64,000 nucleotides of DNA from Parvibaculum sp. (GTDB lineage: Bacteria; Pseudomonadota; Alphaproteobacteria; Parvibaculales; Parvibaculaceae): contig JAUSMV010000008.1 in assembly GCA_030645235.1 (NCBI GenBank), forward strand, positions 248,001-312,000. Direction: 5' to 3'. The notes beneath the pieces were generated by a model. That model worked only from the letters and a program-made list of their open reading frames with translations. It searched no databases and was not told the origin of the DNA. Shown here piece after piece: positions 44,062 to 53,743 of this stretch. Each line of letters starts with the position of its first letter. Within the stretch, counting starts at the first letter, position 1. A program made the position numbers and the translations under genes.

Positions 44062-45186
44062 ATGTTAGACAGCAACAAAAAACCAACGATCCTTTTCAGC
44101 GACGAGCAGGAACAGCTCCTCGAAGTCGCCACCAATTTCTGCCGCGACCGCTTCCCGATGAGCGAAACGCGAAAGCGCATCGAAGCCAAGGAAGACCTGA
44201 GCAAAGCCCTGTGGGATGAAATGGCAGGGCTCGGTTGGCTCGGCATCGCGGTGCCAGAAGAGTTTGGTGGCAGCGGCTTGACGCTCGCCGAAGTCGTCAC
44301 GGTTGTTGAACCGATGGGCGAGCATCTCGCAGGCACACCGCTTGTCGCCACAACACTTGCCGCACAGGCACTTCTCGCCGCAGGCACGTCTGCGCAAAAA
44401 GAAACATGGCTCCCGAAAATCTGTGAAGGCGCTATTGCCACTTTGGCTTTGAGCGAACCTTCAGGCGACTGGTCGCTGACATCGCTTGAGGCGACCGCTA
44501 CAAAATCCGGCGATACGCTGACGCTGAAAGGCACAAAAACCTTTGTAAGCGATGCGGCATCAGCCGATCTCGTCATCGCCTCGGTGAGTTACGAAGGCAA
44601 AGCTGCTCTCGTCCTTATCGAAAAGACGCAACTGAACAACATCACGCGCGAAATCGTCATCGACGAGACGCGCCGTTCCTACCGCATTGAGCTTGACGGC
44701 ATCACTGTGCCCGCAAGCGCGCTTCTTGACATCAGCAAGACAGAAGCCGCCCTCGCACATATCGAACAAGCGGCTTGTCTGCTTCTCTCCGCCGAAGCCT
44801 GTGGCGGCACCAATGGCGCAATCAATGTCATTGTCGAATATCTCAAAACCCGCAAACAGTTTGAGCGCTATATCGGCTCCTATCAGGCGCTGAAGCACCC
44901 GACGGTGGACGCGCTTCTTGCGATGGAAGCCGCGCGCTCGCATCTCTATTATGCAGCCACAATGTTCGGTGAAGGCATCGAAGGCGAGATCGCGGTGCGC
45001 ATGGCCAAAGCGACATCATCAAGCGCTTTGGCCTTCGCGTCGGACCGTGCCATCCAGTTTCATGGTGGTTTCGGCTTTACCTATGATTGCGACGCACAGC
45101 TCTATCGCCGTCGTGGCATATGGTGCGAGGCGCAATTCGGCGACGCTGCCCATCACCGCGCCAAGCTTTCCGACATGCTGCTCTGA
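44062..45186 (+). CDS. Acyl-CoA dehydrogenase, small-subunit type (second pair)
   Basis: 374 residues. N-terminal helices FSDEQEQLLEVATNFCRDRF, LGIAVPEEFGGSGLTLAEVV, a divergent middle domain (LALSEPSGDWSLTSLEATAT) and the end motif FHGGFGFTYDCDAQLYRRRG typical of the small partner of heteromeric acyl-CoA dehydrogenases. Cotranscribed with the preceding large-type gene; converges with the thiolase gene (29 bp between stops), suggesting a shared beta-oxidation route for an unusual acyl-CoA. Confidence 0.88.
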   Translation: MLDSNKKPTILFSDEQEQLLEVATNFCRDRFPMSETRKRIEAKEDLSKALWDEMAGLGWLGIAVPEEFGGSGLTLAEVVTVVEPMGEHLAGTPLVATTLAAQALLAAGTSAQKETWLPKICEGAIATLALSEPSGDWSLTSLEATATKSGDTLTLKGTKTFVSDAASADLVIASVSYEGKAALVLIEKTQLNNITREIVIDETRRSYRIELDGITVPASALLDISKTEAALAHIEQAACLLLSAEACGGTNGAINVIVEYLKTRKQFERYIGSYQALKHPTVDALLAMEAARSHLYYAATMFGEGIEGEIAVRMAKATSSSALAFASDRAIQFHGGFGFTYDCDAQLYRRRGIWCEAQFGDAAHHRAKLSDMLL

Positions 45187-45215
45187 CGCCAGAACTCAAT
45201 CTGCCCGCTGCCGTT

Positions 45216-46490
45216 TCAACGCGCTTGCAACAGCGCAACAGTCCCTTGCCCGCCATCGGCACAAACCGAAACAATAGCGCGCGAACCCGACGCCATGCCC
45301 GCAAGTTCCTTCGTTGCCTGACTTAAGATACGCGCGCCCGTCGCGGCAAAAGGATGCCCGATCGACAGCGACCCACCATGCGGATTAACGCGGTCCCATG
45401 GAAAATCACCAAGATCAAAATCCACGCCTGCTTTCGCGCGACGATAGGCAGGATCAGACGCCGCCTTGATATTGGCCAGAACCTGCGCGGCAAAGGCCTC
45501 ATGTATTTCCCAGAGCTGAATATCTTCAAAGCGCAGACCATGACGCGCCAGCAATCTCGGGATCGCGCGCGCAGGCGCCATCAATATCCCTTCCTCGCTA
45601 TAACGCATGGCCGCGACTTCCCAATCAACGAGCCTCACAGCAGGCGGATTGCCGATGCGCTTCAAACCTTCTGTGTCCCCGACCCAGAGCGATGCCGCGC
45701 CGTCCGTGATGGGCGATGCATTGCCCGCCGTGATCGTGCCTTTGCCTGATGTGCGGTCAAAAACAGGCGGAAGCTTCGCAAGCTTTTCAAGCGACGTATC
45801 GCGGCGCGGGATCATGTCATGGTCAACGCCTGCAACAGGCACAATGAGATCTTTGAAGAAGCCCTCGTCCTGCCCTTTCAATGCACCCATATGGCTCAGA
45901 TAAGATCGCTTGTCCTGATCTTCGCGCGAGATCGCATAGGTCTTGGCCGTGTCTTCCGTGTGCTCGCCTTGCGAGCGACCGCTCTGCTTGTTCGCCCAAC
46001 CATGGATCGGCAGTAAAAAATCATCTGCCGTCAGGGCATCAATCGCCTTGAGCGCCGCATCAGGATCATGTGCAAAAGTTGAAATAATCTTGTCCGCCAC
46101 CGGCGCTTTAAGCGCAATCGGCAAATGGCTCATTGTTTCAGCGCCCCCCACAAGAATGAGGTTCATGCCGCCATGCCCGATCATGCCGGCCGCTTGGATC
46201 ATCCCGACAAAGCTCGACGAACAGGCAAGCACCGTTGAGAAGGCCGGTATCGTCGGATCAAGCCCCGCTTCATAAACAAGCTCGCGCGCAATATTGGATT
46301 GCGTCGGATCAGGGATCACCTGCCCCCAAATGAGCGCATCAGGTCGGCCCTTATTCGCCATCGCCTGCGCCACGGGGATTGAGAGCGACATGGTCGTCTC
46401 GCCAACCAAAGCCCCGCCGCCCTTGGTGAAGGGCGTGCGCAATCCGGCAGCGAGATAAATGTCTTGGAATGCAGATATCGTATTGGCCAT
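45216..46490 (-). CDS. Thiolase family acetyl-CoA acyltransferase
   Basis: 424 residues. Catalytic Cys90 (STVLACSSSF), the HEAFAAQ histidine, and the C-terminal GHPFAATGAR and SVCADGGQGTVAL motifs carrying the second Cys are all present. Length suits a FadI/FadA-type degradative thiolase. The gene is read leftward from ATG 46490. A perfect 26-bp palindrome ends about 11 bp before the start and overlaps the GGAGG ribosome site. Probably completes a beta-oxidation cycle with the neighbouring dehydrogenases. Confidence 0.92.
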   Translation of the reverse strand: MANTISAFQDIYLAAGLRTPFTKGGGALVGETTMSLSIPVAQAMANKGRPDALIWGQVIPDPTQSNIARELVYEAGLDPTIPAFSTVLACSSSFVGMIQAAGMIGHGGMNLILVGGAETMSHLPIALKAPVADKIISTFAHDPDAALKAIDALTADDFLLPIHGWANKQSGRSQGEHTEDTAKTYAISREDQDKRSYLSHMGALKGQDEGFFKDLIVPVAGVDHDMIPRRDTSLEKLAKLPPVFDRTSGKGTITAGNASPITDGAASLWVGDTEGLKRIGNPPAVRLVDWEVAAMRYSEEGILMAPARAIPRLLARHGLRFEDIQLWEIHEAFAAQVLANIKAASDPAYRRAKAGVDFDLGDFPWDRVNPHGGSLSIGHPFAATGARILSQATKELAGMASGSRAIVSVCADGGQGTVALLQAR

Positions 46491-46500
46491 GGGGAGCAGC

Positions 46501-46526
46501 CTCCATTGATATGCATATCAATGGAG
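46501..46526. promoter_or_regulatory. Perfect 26-bp palindrome before the thiolase gene
   Basis: CTCCATTGATATG (46501-46513) is followed directly by its exact reverse complement (46514-46526). It lies between 11 and 36 bp upstream of the thiolase ATG, and its leftward end supplies the GGAG of the ribosome site. Typical of a TetR- or GntR-type operator; in RNA it could also fold over the ribosome site. Confidence 0.75.
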
Positions 46527-46591
46527 AATAGAACGCAATTTCTCAGGCCGGTAGATCAGCAGTGATCGGAAAGCTCACAATCGGCATTATA

Positions 46592-46681
<90 letters not shown>

Positions 46682-46870
46682 GCGAGATGCCAGCCGGTTG
46701 CCCGGCGGTATGGAAGCGGCGCGGAATGTAAACCGAGGTGTCGGGGGGACACAAGGCTTGATCGGGCCTGATCCACTCCAAATCACCTTTTAGCGCGCGG
46801 CATTTGCCCTCATTCGGCCCTAGCGGCCCCGCAAGCGCCTGCTAGACTGCGTGAAAAGGGGAGCTGCCTG

Positions 46871-47635
46871 ATGAATGAGCGAGACACAACGGGCGTGACA
46901 GGCAAGGCACTCGTCACGCTGCGCGCCCGCATAGCGGCTGCCTGGGCGGTTCATGCCTTCACGGCCACGGGCGTCGTCACGGGGCTTCTCGCCATTGCCG
47001 CCCTCATCTCGGGTGATTTCCGGCTCGCCCTCCTCTGGCTCGGAGCCGCGCTCCTCATTGACGGGTTCGACGGGCCGATGGCGCGCAAGGTCAATGTGAA
47101 CGCCTATGCCCCCAATATGGACGGGGCGATCCTCGATCTCGTGATCGATTATCTCAATTACACGGTCATTCCCGCCCTTCTCGTCTATCGCTTCGGCCTC
47201 GTTCCCTATGGCTTTGCCATACCGGCGGCGGCCTACATTATGATGACCTCGCTCTATTGCTTCGGGAACCGCGACATGAAAACCGAAGACAATTACTTTC
47301 AGGGCTTTCCCGCCGTCTGGAACTTGGTGGTCCTCTTTTTCTACATCACAGCAAGCCCCGCCTGGCTCAATCTCCTCGTCATTATCGCTCTCGGCATCCT
47401 CACATTCGTGCCGCTGAAATTCGTCCATCCTTTCCGCGTTGTCCGCTTTCGCGCGCTCACCATCGCCATGACGGGCGCCTGGGGCGCGCTGGCCGTCGTG
47501 CTCGTGCTGGGAAGCGCGCCGGACAGCCCGCCCGCGGTCTCAAATCCCACCGCCTATTGGGCATTTTTGGCGGTTTCCCTCTATTTCCTGGGGCTCACGG
47601 TCTGGCGCAGCTATAAGGGTACGCGGCCCGCCTGA
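46871..47635 (+). CDS. pcs: Phosphatidylcholine synthase
   Basis: Condenses CDP-diacylglycerol with choline to make phosphatidylcholine; 254 residues, integral membrane with about eight hydrophobic segments. The CDP-alcohol phosphotransferase motif appears as DGFDGPMARK, followed by the paired aspartates of MDGAILDLVIDYLNY. The NYFQGFPAVWNLVVLFFYI stretch is characteristic of Pcs. The enzyme occurs mainly in alphaproteobacteria and some host-associated bacteria. It stands alone between tRNA-Ser and rplU. Confidence 0.93.
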   Translation: MNERDTTGVTGKALVTLRARIAAAWAVHAFTATGVVTGLLAIAALISGDFRLALLWLGAALLIDGFDGPMARKVNVNAYAPNMDGAILDLVIDYLNYTVIPALLVYRFGLVPYGFAIPAAAYIMMTSLYCFGNRDMKTEDNYFQGFPAVWNLVVLFFYITASPAWLNLLVIIALGILTFVPLKFVHPFRVVRFRALTIAMTGAWGALAVVLVLGSAPDSPPAVSNPTAYWAFLAVSLYFLGLTVWRSYKGTRPA

Positions 47636-47708
47636 AACCTCTTACGAAACAGCGGCAAATTGGCCGGAAATTCGGGCGTTTAAGGCCGTTCTTTCGCCCT
47701 CCCGCGCC

Positions 47709-47736
47709 TTGACAGGACGACCTCCCCCTGTATATT
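47709..47736 (+). promoter_or_regulatory. Sigma-70 type promoter of rplU-rpmA
   Basis: Consensus TTGACA at 47709-47714, 16-bp spacer, TATATT at 47731-47736. It lies 73 bp before the rplU start, giving an A/G-rich leader of normal length for a ribosomal operon. Confidence 0.75.
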
Positions 47737-47808
47737 GCGCGCCAATCCGGCTCGCGCTCACGGTGTTTTTGCGCGCGTGCCCCTTATCGTTACATGGTGG
47801 TATCCAAA

Positions 47809-48120
47809 ATGTTCGCAGTCATCCGGACAGGCGGCAAGCAATACAAAGTCTCGCAAGACGACGTGCTCGAAGTTGAGCGCGTTGAAGCGAATGCTGGCGA
47901 CAAAATCCAGCTCGACGTGTTGATGCTTGGCAACGGCTCCGACGTCACAGTCGGCGCTCCCCTCGTTACCGGCGCCAGCGTCACTGCTGAAGTCGTCGAA
48001 ATGACACGCGGCCCGAAGATCATCATCTTCAAGAAGCGTCGTCGTCAGAATTACCGCCGCAAGAACGGTCATCGCCAGGATCTGATGCTGGTGAAAATCG
48101 TCAACATCGCCGCCGCTTAA
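47809..48120 (+). CDS. rplU: 50S ribosomal protein L21
   Basis: 103 residues, exactly the usual size, beginning [18 protein letters not shown]. An in-frame ATG five codons upstream is less likely because the canonical N-terminus starts at 47809. The RNA-binding segment [20 protein letters not shown] is conserved. It is followed 23 bp later by rpmA; L21 and L27 contact 23S rRNA. Confidence 0.98.
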   Translation: MFAVIRTGGKQYKVSQDDVLEVERVEANAGDKIQLDVLMLGNGSDVTVGAPLVTGASVTAEVVEMTRGPKIIIFKKRRRQNYRRKNGHRQDLMLVKIVNIAAA

Positions 48121-48143
48121 TCGGTTCGCAGGAGTAAAATCTC

Positions 48144-48425
48144 ATGGCACATAAAAAAGCAGGCGGTTCATCCCGTAACGGTCGCGACAGCGCCGGTCGC
48201 CGTCTTGGCGTGAAGAAGTTTGGTGGCCAGGCTGTTGAAGTCGGCAACATCATCATTCGTCAGCGCGGCACCAAAGTGCATCCCGGCGACAATGTCGGCA
48301 TGGGCACGGACCACACCATTTTCGCGAAAGCTGTAGGCACCGTTGCCTTCCGCGCCAAGAAAAACGGCCGCACCTATGTGTCGGTTCTCCCGGCCTCCAT
48401 GCCGGCAGTTGCTGCGGCGGATTAA
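48144..48425 (+). CDS. rpmA: 50S ribosomal protein L27
   Basis: 93 residues. It begins [20 protein letters not shown], the highly conserved tail that reaches the peptidyl-transferase centre, followed by [20 protein letters not shown]. No N-terminal extension of the kind cleaved in Firmicutes. Second gene of the rplU operon and followed by a strong terminator. Confidence 0.98.
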   Translation: MAHKKAGGSSRNGRDSAGRRLGVKKFGGQAVEVGNIIIRQRGTKVHPGDNVGMGTDHTIFAKAVGTVAFRAKKNGRTYVSVLPASMPAVAAAD

Positions 48426-48473
48426 TCGCGAGGCTCCGCCACCTCGCAAGGTGGCGGCCATCCAGATACGAGA

Positions 48474-48502
48474 GGGAGATGGGTCGCCATCTCCCTTTTT
48501 TA
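48474..48502 (+). terminator. Rho-independent terminator of rplU-rpmA
   Basis: Stem GGGAGATGG (48474-48482) with CCATCTCCC (48487-48495), 4-nt loop and a following run of six T. It ends about 30 bp before the GNAT start. Confidence 0.9.
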
Positions 48503-48530
48503 TTTCCCGCTCGGGGCAAAGGAGACCCCG

Positions 48531-49085
48531 ATGGAAAAAGTGATAACAACGGACCGGCTCATTCTCCGGCCCTTCACATTGAGCGACGCGGCCTCTGTGC
48601 GCGCGCTCGTCGGCAATTGGAAAGTGGCAAGCATGCTCGCCCGCGTGAGCTACCCTTACGGACAGGACCTTGCGGAACAATGGATCGCAAGCCATCCGCA
48701 GACCCGCGCGCAAGGCAGCCACATTCCTTTCGCCATTGAAAAAGACGGCGCCCTTGTCGGCTGTGTTGGTCTCGACCGTGAGGACGACAGCGACGCCTAT
48801 GAAGTCGGCTATTGGGTCGGTGAACCTTACTGGAATCAAGGCATCGCCACCGAGGCGGCACGCGCTGCCGTCACTCATGCGTTCACGGCCCTGAAATCAA
48901 AAGACGGCAGCCCCGTCACGCGTTTGACAGCGGGCCACATGGCAGAAAATCATGCATCAGGTCAGGTGCTGACAAAGCTCGGCTTCCGCTATACTGCCGA
49001 GACCGATGTGTGGAGCGAGGCCCGCCGCGCCAAGGTCCACGCGCTTCGCATGGTGCTGAAGCGGACCAACGGACAAAACAAATGA
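48531..49085 (+). CDS. GNAT acetyltransferase (RimJ/RimL type)
   Basis: 184 residues. N-terminal [20 protein letters not shown] and acetyl-CoA-binding strand/loop [20 protein letters not shown] are the RimJ/RimL signature; the end ([20 protein letters not shown]) fits too. The stop overlaps obgE by 4 bp (ATGA). A GNAT here, between rpmA and obgE, is a regular feature in Rhizobiales; the acetylated substrate is unknown. Confidence 0.92.
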   Translation: MEKVITTDRLILRPFTLSDAASVRALVGNWKVASMLARVSYPYGQDLAEQWIASHPQTRAQGSHIPFAIEKDGALVGCVGLDREDDSDAYEVGYWVGEPYWNQGIATEAARAAVTHAFTALKSKDGSPVTRLTAGHMAENHASGQVLTKLGFRYTAETDVWSEARRAKVHALRMVLKRTNGQNK

Positions 49086-50131
49086 AGTTTCTCGACCAGG
49101 CCAAAATCTACATCCGCTCCGGCGACGGCGGCGCCGGAGCGGTGAGTTTTCTGCGCGAGAAATTCAAAGAATTCGGCGGACCCGATGGCGGTGACGGCGG
49201 CAGAGGCGGTGACATTGTTGTTGAATGCTGTGAAGGCCTCAACACGCTCATCGACTTCCGCTTTCAACAGCATTTCAAAGGCAAGACCGGCATGCACGGC
49301 ATGGGTCGCAACCGTCACGGCTTTAACGGCGATGATGTGATCTTGAAAGTCCCCGTCGGCACACAGATCATTGACGAAGACGAAGAGACACTGATCGCCG
49401 ACATGACAGAAGTCGGCCAGCGCATCGTCCTCATCAAAGGCGGCAATGGCGGCTTTGGCAATGCGCATTTCAAAACAGCGACGAACCGCGCCCCGCGCCA
49501 CGCAAACCCCGGACAAGAAGGCGAAGAACGCTGGATCTGGCTGCGCTTAAAGCTCATCGCGGACGCCGGTCTCGTCGGATTACCCAACGCCGGCAAGAGC
49601 ACATTTCTCGCGGCAACAAGTGCGGCGAAACCCAAAATCGCTGACTATCCTTTCACCACACTCACACCGGGCCTCGGTGTTGTGTCCGTTGATGCGCGTA
49701 CCTTTGTGCTTGCCGACATTCCCGGTCTCATCGAAGGCGCGAGCGAAGGCCTCGGACTTGGCGACCGTTTCCTCGGTCACGTCGAGCGCTGCCGCACACT
49801 CATTCATTTGGTTGACGGCACACAGGATGATGTGGCGGAAGCCTATCACATCATTCGCGGTGAGCTTGAAGCTTACGGCGCGGGACTTGAAGACAAGCCC
49901 GAAATTCTCTGCCTCAACAAATGCGATGCGTTGAGCGACGAAGACCGCAAAGAAAAGGTCAAGGCGCTGAAAAAAGCTGCCGGTCGCGGCAAGAAAGTCT
50001 ATGAGATTTCAGGCGTCACGGGTCTCGGCGTCACCACCATTCTCCATCTCGTTGCCGATGCGATTGCAGCGGCTAACGCTGAAGAAAAAGCCGCGCTCAA
50101 TGCGCCCGAAGATGACGGCTGGCGTCCATGA
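49082..50131 (+). CDS. obgE: GTPase ObgE/CgtA
   Basis: Essential ribosome-assembly and stress GTPase; 349 residues. The Gly-rich Obg fold is at the N-terminus ([35 protein letters not shown]). The G domain has G1 GLPNAGKST, the G2/switch TTLTPGLG, G3 [20 protein letters not shown] and G4 LNKCD. The start at 49082 (MKFLDQ) overlaps the GNAT stop; an ORF extension upstream is not family-like. It overlaps proB by 4 bp. Confidence 0.97.
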   Translation: MKFLDQAKIYIRSGDGGAGAVSFLREKFKEFGGPDGGDGGRGGDIVVECCEGLNTLIDFRFQQHFKGKTGMHGMGRNRHGFNGDDVILKVPVGTQIIDEDEETLIADMTEVGQRIVLIKGGNGGFGNAHFKTATNRAPRHANPGQEGEERWIWLRLKLIADAGLVGLPNAGKSTFLAATSAAKPKIADYPFTTLTPGLGVVSVDARTFVLADIPGLIEGASEGLGLGDRFLGHVERCRTLIHLVDGTQDDVAEAYHIIRGELEAYGAGLEDKPEILCLNKCDALSDEDRKEKVKALKKAAGRGKKVYEISGVTGLGVTTILHLVADAIAAANAEEKAALNAPEDDGWRP

Positions 50132-51264
50132 CTTCTACGTCCCTATCAAGCATTGAACGCCTGACCAAAGCAGAGCGCGTCGTCGTGAAAATCGGCTCGG
50201 CCCTTTTGACCGATGCTGAAACCGGCAAACTCAATCGCCCATGGCTGCAGGCCTTTGTTGAAGACATCGCGACCATGCGCGCGCGTGGACAAGATGTGCT
50301 GATCGTTTCATCCGGTGCCATCGCACTCGGACGCCGCGCATTGAAACTCGCGCCCGGCAAATTGAAACTCGAAGAAAGTCAGGCGGCCGCCGCTGTCGGT
50401 CAGATTTTTTTGGCACACGCGTTTCAGGAAATTCTGTCGGCCTATGGTCGCAACTGCGCGCAAATTCTTCTAACGCTTGATGACACCGAAGAGCGCCGCC
50501 GCTATCTCAATGCGCGCTCGACACTGAACACGCTTTTGAAATTCGGGGCCGTCCCCGTCATCAATGAAAATGACACAGTGGCGACAAGCGAAATCCGCTA
50601 CGGCGACAATGATCGTTTGGCGGCGCGCGTCGCCGCGATGATCTCTGCCGACTGTCTTGTGTTGCTGTCGGACATTGACGGTCTCTACACCGCGCCGCCA
50701 TCTATGCCCGGCGCGACGCATCTGCCTGAAGTCACCGAGATCACGAGCGAGATCGAAGCGATGGCGGGCGATGCCGCGAGCGAAATGAGCCGTGGCGGTA
50801 TGAAAACAAAAGTGGCGGCTGCCAAGATCGCGGTTGAAGGCGGCTGCAATATGGCGATCGGCAATGGCCGTCATCTGCATCCGTTGCGGGCCTTAGAAGA
50901 AGGCGCGCGCTGCACATGGTTCCTCGCCCACAACACGCCCTTTGCCGCGCGCAAGCGCTGGATCTCCGGTGGCCTTAAAACACTCGGTACACTGACGATT
51001 GACGACGGCGCGGTGCGCGCCCTCAACGCCGGAAAAAGCCTGCTTCCTGCGGGTGTCGTGACAGTCGAAGGAACGTTTGAGCGCGGTGATGCGGTGAGTG
51101 TGCGCGACACTGAGGGACGCGAAATTGCACGTGGTCTCATCACCTATTCAAGCGCCGATGCGGAGCGTTTAAAGGGTCGGAATTCGAGCGAAATCGAGCA
51201 TCTTTTGGGCTTTGCCGGTCGCGCTGAAATGATCCATCGCGATGATCTTGTGGTGAAAAACTGA
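50128..51264 (+). CDS. proB: Glutamate 5-kinase with PUA domain
   Basis: First step of proline synthesis, ATP-dependent phosphorylation of glutamate; 378 residues. Amino-acid kinase domain ([47 protein letters not shown]), then a C-terminal PUA domain (about 280-378). The start ATGA overlaps the obgE stop. proA follows after a 427-bp gap instead of directly. Confidence 0.97.
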   Translation: MTSTSLSSIERLTKAERVVVKIGSALLTDAETGKLNRPWLQAFVEDIATMRARGQDVLIVSSGAIALGRRALKLAPGKLKLEESQAAAAVGQIFLAHAFQEILSAYGRNCAQILLTLDDTEERRRYLNARSTLNTLLKFGAVPVINENDTVATSEIRYGDNDRLAARVAAMISADCLVLLSDIDGLYTAPPSMPGATHLPEVTEITSEIEAMAGDAASEMSRGGMKTKVAAAKIAVEGGCNMAIGNGRHLHPLRALEEGARCTWFLAHNTPFAARKRWISGGLKTLGTLTIDDGAVRALNAGKSLLPAGVVTVEGTFERGDAVSVRDTEGREIARGLITYSSADAERLKGRNSSEIEHLLGFAGRAEMIHRDDLVVKN

Positions 51265-51691
51265 CACTTTTTGCCCCTTCGCAAAAGCGGGGATAGAGAG
51301 GTTATCCATCAGGATTCATACTCGGACAGTTAGTATTTCTTGCAAGAGATTCGAGGTTTCCATGCAGAGATCGTGTGTCGGTTCGTTGAGTGATTTTTTG
51401 ACGGCGAAAATTTTAATCCCCGGACGGGGATAGTTATGTCGTTCAGGGCTTAATCCCCGCAAAAATAATCCTCAGGCGGGGATTAGTCCGCGAAGTCAAT
51501 TCACATAGACCTTTTGGTCAGGTCGCCCTAAGATTCACCTGCGCAAGCGCGTGAATTGATGAAACGCATAGGCTAAGTTGCGCAAGTCCCTTTCCGAACC
51601 CATGTATCGGGTCGGGAGAGAGAGAATACAGAGAATCACATCGGGCAGTCCGCCTTCGGGTGCGCTGCGATCCTAAGAAGGCGAGAGTTCC
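51265..51691. other. 427-bp gap between proB and proA with alternating ATCCCCG repeats
   Basis: No convincing gene. Four copies of the heptamer CGGGGAT or its complement occur in alternating orientation. An inverted pair lies at 51416-51422 and 51425-51431 with a 2-nt gap. A larger pair, TAATCCCCGC (51451-51460) and its exact complement (51476-51485), surrounds 15 nt. The first part (51270-51295) has CCCCTTCGCAAAAGCGGGG, a terminator-like hairpin for proB. The last about 200 bp carry no recognised signal. Confidence 0.65.
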
Positions 51692-53002
51692 GTGAGCACC
51701 GAGACGAGCAAAGTCGTTGAACTTGTGAACGACAAAGAAAGCGTCATCATCCGTACAGAGATGGCTGCGATGGGCGTGAAAGCCCGCGCCGCCGCGCAGA
51801 CGCTCGCCCGCACACCGACAAAACAAAAAGACGCAGGCCTTCTTTGCGCCGCCATGGTGATCCGCGCCAATGCCGGTGACATTCTTGAAGCCAATGCCAA
51901 AGACATGGTGGCGGCAAAAGCCAAAGGTCTCTCCGGCGCTTTGCTCGACCGTCTGCTGCTGGACGATGCACGCATCGAAGCCATGGCCAAAGGCATTGAA
52001 GCGGTGGCCGCCCTCGCCGATCCCGTGGGTTCCGTTATCACTGAATGGGACCGCCCCAACGGACTGCATATCGAGCGCCGCCGCACACCTTTGGGCACCA
52101 TCGGCATCATCTATGAAAGCCGCCCCAATGTGACGGCGGACGCCGCAGCCCTTTGCCTCAAATCCGGCAATGCCGCAATCCTGCGCGGTGGCTCGGAAGC
52201 GCAACATTCAAACCGCGCGATCCATGACGCTCTGGTCGAAGGGTTCCTCGCCTCCAATCTGCCTGAAGCCTCCGTGCAACTCGTCACCACGACAAACCGC
52301 GCCGCGGTCGGTGAAATGTTGCAGGGCCTTGATGGTGCGATTGATGTCATCGTGCCCCGTGGCGGCAAAAGCCTTGTTGCGCGTGTGCAGGCCGACGCCC
52401 GCGTGCCCGTCTTCGCGCATCTGGAAGGCGTCTGCCATGTCTATGTGCATGGGGCCGCAGATCTCGCCATGGCGAAAGACATTGTCATCAATGCCAAGAT
52501 GCGCCGCACCGGCGTTTGCGGGTCAGCGGAAACGCTCCTCGTCGATGAGGCCTGTGCCGCGACGCATTTGGCACCGCTCGTCAAAGCTTTGCTTGAGGCG
52601 GGCTGCGAAGTGCGCGGCGATGAAGCAACCCGCGCGGTGGATGCCCGCGTCGTCGCGGCAAACGAGATCGACTGGTCAACGGAATATCTCGACGCCATCA
52701 TCGCGGTGCGCGTGGTGAAAGGTCTTGAAGCGGCAATCACCCATATCAGCACCTATGGCTCGCATCACACCGAAGCGATCGTCACCGCCGACCAAAAAGC
52801 CGCCGATACGTTCTTTGACGGTCTCGACAGTGCGATCCTGCTGCACAATGCCTCCACGCAATTTGCAGATGGCGGCGAGTTCGGCATGGGCGCTGAAATC
52901 GGCATTGCCACGGGCAAGTTTCACGCACGCGGTCCCGTTGGCGTTGAGCAGCTCACCAGTTTCAAATATGTCGTGCGCGGCTCCGGCCAGATCAGGCCGT
53001 AA
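51692..53002 (+). CDS. proA: Gamma-glutamyl phosphate reductase
   Basis: Second step of proline synthesis, reducing gamma-glutamyl phosphate with NADPH; 436 residues from a GTG at 51692 with AAGGCGAGAG upstream. Motifs: [40 protein letters not shown], catalytic Cys in [18 protein letters not shown], and [20 protein letters not shown] at the end. Complete, no frameshift. nadD follows 3 bp later. Confidence 0.97.
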   Translation: MSTETSKVVELVNDKESVIIRTEMAAMGVKARAAAQTLARTPTKQKDAGLLCAAMVIRANAGDILEANAKDMVAAKAKGLSGALLDRLLLDDARIEAMAKGIEAVAALADPVGSVITEWDRPNGLHIERRRTPLGTIGIIYESRPNVTADAAALCLKSGNAAILRGGSEAQHSNRAIHDALVEGFLASNLPEASVQLVTTTNRAAVGEMLQGLDGAIDVIVPRGGKSLVARVQADARVPVFAHLEGVCHVYVHGAADLAMAKDIVINAKMRRTGVCGSAETLLVDEACAATHLAPLVKALLEAGCEVRGDEATRAVDARVVAANEIDWSTEYLDAIIAVRVVKGLEAAITHISTYGSHHTEAIVTADQKAADTFFDGLDSAILLHNASTQFADGGEFGMGAEIGIATGKFHARGPVGVEQLTSFKYVVRGSGQIRP

Positions 53003-53005
53003 TTC

Positions 53006-53623
53006 ATGGCTTCAAACGGACGTCCATTGCTGACGGCGGGACAGAGGGTCGGCCTTCTCGGCGGCTCGTTTAATCCCGCCCATGAAGGCCATCTCCATGT
53101 CGCGAGCGCCTGCCTCAAGGCGCTTCATCTCGACCGCATCTGGTTTCTGGTCTCACCGCAAAACCCGCTGAAGAGCGCAAACGGCATGGAACCGCTTGCG
53201 ACACGCCTCGCCGAGACGCGCGCCCTCGTCGCGGCACAAGGCGACCGCCGCATCATCGTCACCGATATTGAAACACGGCTCGGAACAACGCGCACCATCG
53301 ACACATTGCGCGCGCTGAGGCGCCAATACCCGCTGGTGAATTTTGTCTGGCTGATGGGGGCCGACAATATGGTGCAATTCACCTCATGGGCGAAATGGCG
53401 TGCGATTACCCAAACCGTGCCGATTGCGGTCTATCCGCGTCCCGGTTTCACGCTCAAAGCGCGGCTTTCGCCTGCCGCAATGGTCTTGCGCCCCGTCACC
53501 ATCGAGCCTTGTGATGCGAGCCTTTTGCCGCATCTGGCCGCGCCCGCGCTGACATTTTTGCAGGGCCGCGAACATGCGGCCTCCGCGACGGCCATTCGCC
53601 GCGCACGCGACACAAAAGCGTAA
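53006..53623 (+). CDS. nadD: Nicotinate-nucleotide adenylyltransferase
   Basis: NAD biosynthesis enzyme converting nicotinate mononucleotide to the dinucleotide; 205 residues. Nucleotidyltransferase motif GGSFNPAHEGHLHVA (HxGH-type) near the start, and VSPQNPLKS, DIETRLGTTRTIDTLRALR, WLMGADNMVQFTSWAKWR. The C-terminal ISATxIR-type segment is ASATAIRRARD. Start 3 bp after proA. Confidence 0.96.
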   Translation: MASNGRPLLTAGQRVGLLGGSFNPAHEGHLHVASACLKALHLDRIWFLVSPQNPLKSANGMEPLATRLAETRALVAAQGDRRIIVTDIETRLGTTRTIDTLRALRRQYPLVNFVWLMGADNMVQFTSWAKWRAITQTVPIAVYPRPGFTLKARLSPAAMVLRPVTIEPCDASLLPHLAAPALTFLQGREHAASATAIRRARDTKA

Positions 53624-53743
53624 TGGCCATCCCTCATTGATGTTGAGGCTTTCGCGCTCTATTCTCTCAAAAAACGGGCAGGCCATCAGACCACCCGATC
53701 CCGCTTGAATACCCCAATCTCGCTTCAATAAAGGAATGCTCTC

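Noticed and set aside
51518-52207. Leftward gene of 229 codons in the proB-proA gap
   Set aside because: Most of it is antisense to proA and it has no family match.
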